A DNA stretch of 64,000 nt. Source: Aquatica leii (lineage: Eukaryota; Arthropoda; Insecta; Coleoptera; Lampyridae). The position numbers and the translations under genes were made by a program. The stretch lies in contig CM069439.1 of NCBI GenBank assembly GCA_035610365.1, positions 19,791,533 to 19,855,532 on the forward strand. The letters run 5' to 3'. Positions 56,540 through 64,000 of this stretch are shown one piece after another. Below the pieces are notes generated by a model. The model searched no databases. It was not told the origin of the DNA and saw nothing but the letters and a program-made list of their open reading frames with translations. The stretch's first letter is position 1, and every line of letters begins with the position of its first letter.

Positions 56540-57262
56540 GGCTATATGTATTCAAAAAATCGCATGACAGTTAAAAAATATAAAATATTTTTACTATTTC
56601 TGGATGAAAGCACTAATCTTTCCGACATTAGCCAGCTTGTAATCTTTATCCGAACTAGTCAAGACGACTTCAGTGTTGCAGAGGAGATGCTTGATCTTAT
56701 TCCTCTCCATGGTGCAACAAATGGTACGAATATTTTTGAATCAAATGGTAAATGCACAATTTTTAGCTGACTTGCATTTTAACTGACCTGACATCTCACC
56801 TTAACAAATTGAGTTTGAAGCTATAAGGAAAACAGCAGAATATTGACAACTTATTTGCGTACATAAATAGGTTTAAGAATAAAATTAAGCTGTTTAATCT
56901 TCATTAGAAAAAAACCAAAGGTTTAAGGAAGTTTCATATTTACCTCGTATAAAATACATTGACACAATTGCAAACTAATTCAAAAATCGATTTCCCGAAA
57001 GAGATTTTAGTTTTTACTCAGCGACTTACAATTTCTGTTGAGAACGTAAGCAGAGCAGATCCTCAACTGGAATTATGTGATTTGCAAACGAATCTTTCTT
57101 ACCAAGAAAAAACTGAGACTGGATTGGACTTTTTCAAGTTGCTTCCAACGAACGATACGTAACTTACAAAATTTAGGACTTACAATGGGCTCGATGTTGG
57201 GAAGCACGTATCTTTGCGAAAGCAGCTTTTCCAACATGAAATTTATGAAGTAAAAATATCTC
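56540..57262 (+). pseudogene. hAT transposase fragment (GTF2IRD2/ZBED-like)
   Basis: It begins in the catalytic core (FLLFLDESTNLSDISQLVIF, with the first Asp in DEST), then EEMLDLIPLHGATNGTNIFE. After a deletion come C-terminal blocks: LFAYINRFKNKIKLFN, DPQLELCDLQTN, FKLLPTND, and a frameshifted dimerisation block (GSTYLCESSFSNMKFMK). It is related to, but distinct from, the hAT elements at 39683 and 60904. No ends were recognised. Confidence 0.78.
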
Positions 57263-58028
57263 TTACTTAGTTGCTTTGCTTATCAACAACTAATATTAAA
57301 GTTAATATTGACGCATTAGTTAGTGAAAACTAACACCTTCAAATTTTCCACAAATTCTTTTGTAGTTTAATATTCTTTGAATTAATAACATTGATAATAC
57401 AAACACGTTTTTTTGTATATGAAACTTATTAAAACTCGCTGATAAAGTTGCATACGGAGTATTTATAATGCAACTCTGCATTGATACTGAACGTACTCAA
57501 CCACGTATATCTACGATTGTGACCAAAACAAGACAACTTGCTTAATTTCTATTTTGATTTTTTCATTCGACGCTCGACTGCTTAAGTAATTTGTGTACAT
57601 TGCCTTCGATAAACTTTATTTTGGTGTATAAATTTTATATAATTATAATAGTATTTTCAATAGCTTGAAAGCTTCATCTCTAAAAGTTTTTGGCTTGGAT
57701 AATCTTGAACTTGGCTGGGTTTTCTAAAGCTTGGCTTAATGTTTCTAAAACTACGTTTGATTTTTCGAAAACTTGTTTGGTTTCAAGCCAAGCTTTTGAA
57801 AACTAAGCTAAGCCCTGTATCCCTAACAATTTCCATTATTATTTGGATTTAAATCCGAATGAATTGTTCCTTAATGTGTGAAGAATACTGAGCTTATATT
57901 TAATTGGACTGTATTTTTTTGAAAAACTCTGAAATGGTAGGTTTTTGATTTTTTTATCAGAACAACGATGTGGCTTTAAGTAAAAGCTCCACCTCATTAT
58001 CCTCGTGAGGTTTGGCAATATTTTAATG
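57263..58028. other. non-coding stretch with AAGCTTGGCTT-type short repeats
   Basis: Between about 57660 and 57820 the motif AAGCTTGGCTT and its inverse AAGCCAAGCTT recur several times with CTTGG variants, forming a small imperfect palindrome. No gene is seen. Confidence 0.4.
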
Positions 58029-58029
58029 C

Positions 58030-58260
58030 CAATTTTCAAAATAGATCTCTGGACTCAACTACACTAGATTTTTTTATAAGGATACAAAAAAAGTAATTGT
58101 CTACAATACGCCTCCGATAACACCACACAAAATAAAAAGACGCATAAAAGACGCTTTTAAAAATGTAAACACGCAAATGTTGTCCAGAGTTAGCAGTGGC
58201 TTTCAAAAAAGAATATGTTAGTGTCTGGAAATGGACTGTCAGTTAAAAATATGGCGTTAT
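58030..58260 (+). pseudogene. mariner-like transposase C-terminal scrap
   Basis: The plus strand gives LDSTTLDFF, a degraded form of the SPDLTPLDFFLWG block with the third catalytic residue, then VIVYNTPPITPHKIKRRIKD, AFKNVNTQMLSRVSSGFQKR and a Cys-containing end. This matches the C-terminal tail of mariner-like transposases. Only about 70 codons remain. Confidence 0.65.
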
Positions 58261-58914
58261 ATTTAAATTAAGTTATAGCCACTTACACTCGTAAACTTCT
58301 CAATTGATAGGCTTTAATTTTTGGAATCCCTGTACAATACGTGAAGTTTATTATAAATGGAATATAAAATATGATCTATTATTACACATTTTTGTAAATT
58401 TTGCTCACATAACTCAAGTATTTCAAATCTATTTTGACGAAATTTAAATTATTTAAAAACACTTTGAGGTTTAAGCATTATAAACTTTATTCAAAACCCA
58501 CATTTATTTTGAACATAGATTCAAAGACTATATGACAAAAATTCACAGATATCGCAAATCTTGCAATTATCGGAAGGTGTTGAAAACAAACAATATTACC
58601 TACGTAATATAATGAACAAGGTTTAGTACAATTTTCAAAAATAAGAATGCATACATAAATAATAAAAAAAACTAGTAGAGTTCTATGATAATTCACAAAT
58701 TGTTTGTATTTAACATTTGTCCATGAAATGCCTGAGAATTGTTTCCCATAACCTCTTTATCGCTGGAAGATGATGAATCAGCAACACCAATAACTTATAG
58801 AGAATTTTTTGTGAAAACAAATTATGAGCGAGACGGTTCATTATCAAGAATTGCTGCGCGCTGATAAAACATAGCTTCCAGTGACATACCTAAAGAGAAA
58901 CCCGATGCGTTATC

Positions 58915-59298
58915 TTAAGTCCATGCACTTGAGCAAACATCATCGCATGTAAATAGGCCGGCGTCACTAATTTTCCATTTTTGCAGTTCAATTTGTTTGC
59001 CCTTTATCTCTACAAGAGGAATGGAAATTGTGCTCGGCATTGAATTAGTATTAAAAACTCTAAATCCAAACACTCCTGGCTGTTGTTTCCCAGTAGCTTT
59101 AGTAGTATGTAATAGTTTAGTGCGAAATGATTGTAAACTGGAGAGTACATCTTTTATAGAAATTTTTTCTAGAGAAGCACAAAAATGAGTATTTGGGCTG
59201 TGTTGGTAACGCTTAAGTTCTCTTTTTAAACTGATGCACGGTAAGAAACACAAAGCAAGCAACAAAATCTCAAAACATTTACTACAAAATGTTTTCAA
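58915..59298 (-). CDS. unidentified short protein of the 2.3-kb unit, copy 2
   Basis: This is a 127-codon frame on the minus strand starting MKTFCSKCFEILLLALCFLP. It has a hydrophobic N-terminal block that could act as a signal peptide or membrane anchor. The middle reads KRYQHSPNTHFCASLEKIS and KLLHTTKATGKQQPG, and the end LQKWKISDAGLFTC then DDVCSSAWT. Copy 1 shares the frame until IEL. The frame is kept across a 3-bp indel between the copies, and downstream sequence gives an acidic-serine tail ending in the same stop in both. No known family is recognised. It may be an element-encoded protein or a captured host gene piece. Confidence 0.45.
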   Translation of the reverse strand: MKTFCSKCFEILLLALCFLPCISLKRELKRYQHSPNTHFCASLEKISIKDVLSSLQSFRTKLLHTTKATGKQQPGVFGFRVFNTNSMPSTISIPLVEIKGKQIELQKWKISDAGLFTCDDVCSSAWT

Positions 59299-59759
59299 GG
59301 CAAAAAGCGAGGAAAGGTCGAAAAATTGAGATTCACATCCACTGACTGTTATTTTCTGCTGGCTTAGAATAAATCATTCAATGATTAAATAAACAGTTTA
59401 TATGGCGAGATTCCTGACAATTGTTTTGCCACACTCTAATTAGTTGACGCGCATTTTTAAAAAAACAACAAAACTAAATTATTACTGGATTTTACTCAAG
59501 TTTTATGGCGGTTCATAGTTCAACAGCTTCTAAGATTATGACTCGATTCGAGCTACCTTTTATCAAATCTTCTGTTCTTAGCGTGATCTTTTGGGGTAAA
59601 AGAAGTGAAAATAATTTTATAAACGACTTGTCAATTGTTAAAGACAAAGAAAAGAAATTTTAAATTTGCTATCTCCGTTTAGAACAAAAAAAAACAAACA
59701 AAAAATCTTGTTTAAACGATAGAATTAAATTTAAATAATCATTCTCAATTTTTTTTCGC

Positions 59760-60290
59760 GTTATACAGTATCACAGTTCACGTATTGCGGTTTGTTGGGT
59801 CTTGACTGGACGCAGGTTGGCAACCACGAAACAATTTGACGCTAACTAATAACTAATATAATATAATAATAAATATACAAAACGTACACTCAAATAAAAA
59901 TAATAATAATAAATGTACCTGAAAGAAACCAGCCCATCAGTAACTTTCCTTTCGCGAGAACGACAAAAAACACCACCCGCTAGTAACTTTCTTTTTTTTT
60001 TTCGAGTAGGTAAAAAAAAACCAGCGCGTAAATTAGCTCCCTTGTGCGAGTACGTTGGAAAAAAACATCTTTTTCGCGAGTAAGTCAGAAGAAAACTTTT
60101 TTTTTGTACGCACCTTTGACTTTATTTTCTAAAACGCTTTTTTCTAATTGGTTGAAGAACCCTCTCAGTACCAAATCTGCCAAATCGATTTTGAATAGAT
60201 CTGTTGAAAGCGGCGTTATGCTTCTTTCTACCCTTAAGATGTTACGACGTTTTGTTACTGGGCGGCGCTGCGTGTTTCAAATAGGATAAA
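59760..60290. other. copy-2-specific segment with degenerate CGCGAGTA repeats
   Basis: Between about 59945 and 60105, a unit like TTTTTCGCGAGTAGGTAAAA with a following AAAACCAGC segment recurs about four times at 45-60-bp spacing with variations. The stretch is absent from copy 1 of the 2.3-kb unit. An 81-codon frame at 60044-60289 starts in these repeats and has no recognised motif. Confidence 0.4.
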
Positions 60291-60903
60291 AATTTACCGA
60301 TTCTACAATTTTTTCTCCTACTAATATTAAACAAATGCGCTAGTGACTATAAAAAAGCATTAAAGCGATGATCTTTACTTTAACATTAATCCTTTCTTTA
60401 GTGTTAACAGATTTATAACGCTAGTAATTTATACAATTGCTTGACTGTTGCTACAATTTCAACATTTAAAATTTACTCAAATTTTATTTTACATACTTTC
60501 GTCCTATGCTGATAACTTTACAGTGAAATAGTTTATGGCTTAAATTAGTAATTACTAATAGTTTTTATTTGAACATGAATTATTGGCTTAGTAGAACATG
60601 TGTGTTTTGGTCGAGTTACTTTAGGTGACCACCGCGGGTGTTTTTGCGGCTAAGGGTAGCTTTGTCGGTGTCGTGATATTACACCAAGTATCTGAAGTTG
60701 TTTTTCTTGTAAATCACGCCAGCATCGAAACCGCTACATTTTTTGTATTAAAATGATTTGCTTAATAACTTAAAATAACCGATAAACGATTATCCTAAAA
60801 CGGTGCAAGATAGAGGAAAGTTGCACATAAACATTTTTATAGAGGACAAAATTTACTATAAAAAAGTCGGCGAAAGGATGCAATTACTTTCAATAGTTTA
60901 GAA

Positions 60904-63074
60904 CAGGGGTCTCCAAACTACGGCTCGCAGGCCAACATCGGCCCGCGAGCGTTACCAATCCGGCCCGCAATAGCGGACCTGACGTGGCTGCTATCCGGCC
61001 CCCCTTTTAATTTATATTGATAAATTAAATTAAACAAAGTAATTATACAAAATAATAATCAGATGTTTTATGTACAGACTAAAAATACAATAATCCACAA
61101 AACTAAATTATTAAACATTAAATTAGTATAGGTACGTATAAGTAGTTAATGAGATTTATGCATCTGTAAACATTTTTTGTGTATTTCATTTTGGAAAATG
61201 TTTTTTCGCACAGATACGTCGTTTTAAAAGTGGTAAAATAGCCACGAGCAAATTTATGCACCTGATCAAACCGTGTGAGTGGAAGACTCTTATAAAATTC
61301 TAGTAATGATGAGTTTTGATATTTTTCTTTAAAAATATCGCTACATTGCAAATCAACGAGATTATTTAATTGGGATTGAAACAAAACGATTTTCTGTCGG
61401 AATGACTTAATATGTGTGTACAAATCAGGCAGAAGCTGATTTTCTCCTTGCAATCGTAAATTAAGGTCGTTCATATGTTAAGTCAAATCTGTATAAAATG
61501 ATAACTTCCATAACCAGTCATCGTTTTGCAACTGCCCGAGTGGACGATTCTTTTCGTTCAAAAAAATTTCTATTATTGCTCATAGCTCAAAAAATCGGGT
61601 AAGAACTTTTCCACAAGTAAGCCAACGTACTGCAGTATAATATGGCAAGTCATTTTCTCCGATCTCTGCAATAAACTCGCGGAATTGACAATGACTAAGC
61701 GCATGTGATCTGATAAAGTTGACAACCGATATGATTGGCTTTAAAACTTCTGACATATCCAAGCATTTTGCGCACAAGGACTGTTGATGGATGATACAAT
61801 GTACTATTAATGGTTTTGATCCACCATCATTTTTGACGGCCTTTGATACGAGAGCAACCACACCTTTATTTATTCCACACATATTTTTGCCACCATCAGT
61901 GGTAATGAATTTTAAATTTTTCCATTTAAAATTGCTTTTTTGAACATCATTTTCAACTCCTTTAAAAATATCTTCACCAGTGGTCGTGCCGTGAATGCTA
62001 TGAATTTTTATCTCCCCTCGAAAATATCTGAAACATCCGTCGACTCATCTAGGGCCAGAGAGAATCACTCTAGGAGACAATTTTTGTCATTTAATTGAGC
62101 TAATATATTTTCTGCAACTTCATCAATTCTTTGAGCCAGTGTTTGCTGACAAACTTATGTTTTTAAATAAATTAGCTTTTTCTGGACACATTTCCATTGC
62201 CGCTGCAATTATGCAATCCTTGATTAGTTCACCGTCAGTAAATGGTTTCCCATGTTGTGCAATGGAATGAGCTACGCAGAAACTAACAAGAGTTGCGGCT
62301 TCTTGCTACCTATTGACTTTTTTGAAAAAAAATTGTTGAGATTTCAACCCGCGCTTCATTGATTCAAATTTTTCAGATCTTAAGCTTCCCGTAAATTTTG
62401 AGCAATTCTGAGAATGCATAGTCTCATAATGGCGTTTTATATTGTACTCTTTGTGGACGGCTATTACAAATTAAACACGTTGCCTTATTATTTGACTCGA
62501 TTACAAAATATTGACAGCTCCATTGCTCTTTAAATGTTCTGCACTCACTATCTATTTTTCGTTTCTTTTCCATATTTGTCAATTCATACACAAAGCACGT
62601 AACTTCTAATCAAAATAATATTTAGGTTTTGCACCAACACCCACAGTACATACACGCAATCAATCCGCTATTTCCATTTGCGTACGTGAGGAGGCGCACC
62701 ACGCCACAATTTATTACTACGACGGCATACATACAAAGGGCCCGACAAAGGTACATTGGCACCGGGGTGCCAGATAAAAGTTGCTGCTCTTAAAAACCGC
62801 AAAAATAAACAACAACTCGAGTCTGAGAATTATTTATCTGCAACTTCTTGGAAACAAACATGCAACGTAGTTGAAAATAAAAACTATACCTAAAATGAAC
62901 AATCGTAAATTTGAAGGATATGCTACAAATACGTATAATAATATTAATCATCGGTTTACATTTTAATAAAATAAAAGATTTGAGAATTAGTAATTCTTCT
63001 GGCTAGACCTTGGCCCTTTGGGCTTTGTAGAGCAATCAGTCTGGCCTTTAGGCTAAAAAGTTTGGAGACCCCTG
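60904..63074 (-). mobile_element. hAT element (ZBED-like type), complete ends
   Basis: The left end CAGGGGTCTCCAAACTACGG (60904) is inverted at the right end, AGTTTGGAGACCCCTG (63074). A perfect 8-bp duplication GTTTAGAA flanks it (60896-60903, 63075-63082), and copy 1 of the 2.3-kb unit shows the empty site. Both subterminal regions carry GGCCCGCGAG / TTGGCCCTTTGGG-type sequence typical of this group. Length is 2171 bp. Confidence 0.95.
61118..62573 (-). pseudogene. hAT transposase, decayed
   Basis: Minus-strand ATG at 62573 gives MEKKRKIDSECRTFKEQWSC and a BED-like finger (ATCLIC). Later come the NKGVVALVSK region, LIVHCIIHQQSLCAK, RSHALSHCQFREFI, YYTAVRWLTCGKVLTRFFEL, and after frameshifts LNLRLQGENQLL, PDLYTHIKSF. 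The C-terminal dimerisation block TTYLCEKTFSKMKY is present at about 61200. The order matches GTF2IRD2/ZBED-type hAT transposases, which excise and insert DNA with 8-bp duplications. Several stops and shifts between 62000 and 62550 inactivate it. Confidence 0.85.
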
Positions 63075-63530
63075 GTTTAGAAGATACAAGTGTGCAAAGT
63101 TGCACAAAAATGTCTCACATTACATTAAAATTCTGTTACTCTTATACTATTAAATATAATTACACACTCTCGCGGACTTTTTTGTAGTAAATTTTGTGCT
63201 CAATAAATTGTTTAGGTGCAATTTTTATCTATATTGTACCGTTTTTGCAGCTTACAAGGCGGAAGCTCGCGCCGATCTAATTCTGCAATTACTATAATTA
63301 TTGTACATTACTGCTGAGTGAAATGAAGACTTATATTTTTAAAACATATAACGAATCATAAGGAATATTTTGTTTAATAATAACAAACACTGCATCCAAA
63401 AAATACAAAAAAAGTAGTGAAATTGTGCACCACCGCAAGTTCCAGCTTCGTTTCATCTGAGCGTTTTATCGTTTCGTTACATGAACCTTCAAATCAAGCA
63501 TCCTATAAGTGTTTTCAACACTAAAACCAA

Positions 63531-64000
63531 TTTCAAAAAGTAACCCCTATACTGTATCCTAAAAGTGAAACCTTTTGAAAGTCACTTATTTTAGCCACAA
63601 TATTTCGTGCCGCTATCGTAGATAACCCGGTATATACAAAAACAATTTCATTCGTGTTAGGCACCTAATTACTTATTACAGTTTTAAAGTATGTTGTAAA
63701 CCTAGTATCTTTTTATTTGGGTCTTAAGCGCTTAACCTTAATTTTATTTAACGTATGTACTAATTACCTGATTTAAATTTAATCCGCATCACAGGTTATA
63801 GAATGAGATTGTTCTGATAACACGATGTGTTACAGTTTCAGGAATGCCACTTAAATTAGGTAAGACATCGTTCGATGTTCTCATGTTTAAGGCTTTGACA
63901 GCGTAAACGCATTTGAGAATACAATGACTCTAAAGAAGGCTCAATTTTACAATGTGTACGTACTAATTGCATATCTAGTAAGGTACACCACTTAAGTCAG
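63531..64000. other. non-coding stretch at the window end
   Basis: No motif was recognised on either strand. Confidence 0.4.

Larger units (their letters stand above)
60799..63241. repeat. palindrome of the 2.3-kb unit, copy 2, split by a hAT
   Basis: The arms 60799-60873 (CGGTGCAAGATAG through AAAGTCGGCG) and 63171-63241 (CGCGGACTTTTTTGTAG through TGTACCG) are the counterparts of the copy-1 palindrome. They are now about 2.3 kb apart because a hAT landed in the loop. Confidence 0.75.
58568..63530. repeat. 2.3-kb repeat unit, copy 2, with insertions
   Basis: This is a direct repeat of 28600-30880. It starts ATCGGAAGGTGTTGAAAACA and ends after GTGTTTTCAACACTAAAAC. It differs by a hAT inserted at 60904-63074 and by a replaced internal segment (about 59565-60320 here against about 29735-29960 in copy 1). 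Outside these, the similarity is high throughout, including the reading frame and palindrome. Confidence 0.75.

Noticed and set aside
55798-56574. Plus-strand hydrophobic open frames that look like membrane proteins
   Set aside because: Antisense shadows of the Lys/Glu-rich C-terminus of the second non-LTR fragment.

Overview
This window looks like about 64 kb of AT-rich nuclear DNA from an insect or related arthropod. It is almost entirely transposable-element DNA. No feature suggests bacteria or an organelle: there are no operons, ribosome binding sites or rRNA/tRNA genes, and almost every readable reading frame is a broken transposase, reverse transcriptase or integrase. The element mix (Ty3/gypsy, Penelope-like, Tc1/mariner of several lineages, hAT of two lineages, a non-LTR retrotransposon, and a CACTG-ended DNA transposon) is typical of large insect genomes. 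The species cannot be named from sequence alone. The only candidate host-gene piece is a single exon at 17166-17335.

Layout. 1-1740: Ty3/gypsy pol remnant (minus). 1860-3192: LTR-like repeat, copy 1. 3192-5204: decayed ZMYM1-type hAT (minus). 5255-7839: CACTG-ended transposon copy A with about 120-bp terminal inverted repeats (TIRs). 7840-13600: unassigned AT-rich DNA with several inverted repeats. 13630-14163: start of another ZMYM1-type hAT, cut off by a non-LTR retrotransposon fragment (14164-14945). 17166-17335: candidate host exon. 17919-20442: CACTG-ended transposon copy B (minus), inserted in a decayed Tc1 element. 21331-22500: 1.17-kb TIR element with a second, inverted copy at 33520-34454. 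23525-25567: mariner-like relic carrying a Tc1 element with both ends. 28600-30880: a 2.3-kb repeat unit encoding an unidentified short protein. 32165-33015: another Tc1 relic. 35297-36038: near-perfect palindrome.

37992-46448 is the best-resolved nest. A Tc1/mariner-type element with unusually long TIRs (about 0.9 kb) and TA duplications was hit by two head-to-head Penelope-like copies, flanked by an approximate 17-bp duplication. The left Penelope copy was then hit by a hAT element with a perfect 8-bp duplication. 47094-50912 is the LTR-like repeat copy 2, itself hit by a fold-back element and by a 2-kb segment. 52735-53927 is a third, very decayed relative of the CACTG-ended transposase, interrupted by a mariner with a long reading frame (53928-55251). 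55855-58260 holds non-LTR, hAT and mariner fragments. 58568-63517 is the second copy of the 2.3-kb unit, with a hAT (60904-63074) inserted in the loop of its internal palindrome.

The most interesting signals are the CACTG-ended transposon family, the 2.3-kb unit whose short protein stays open in both copies across an in-frame indel, and hammerhead-ribozyme-like cores at the Penelope ends, with weaker resemblances in two fold-back elements. Everything here was read by eye. Boundaries given without a target duplication are approximate.
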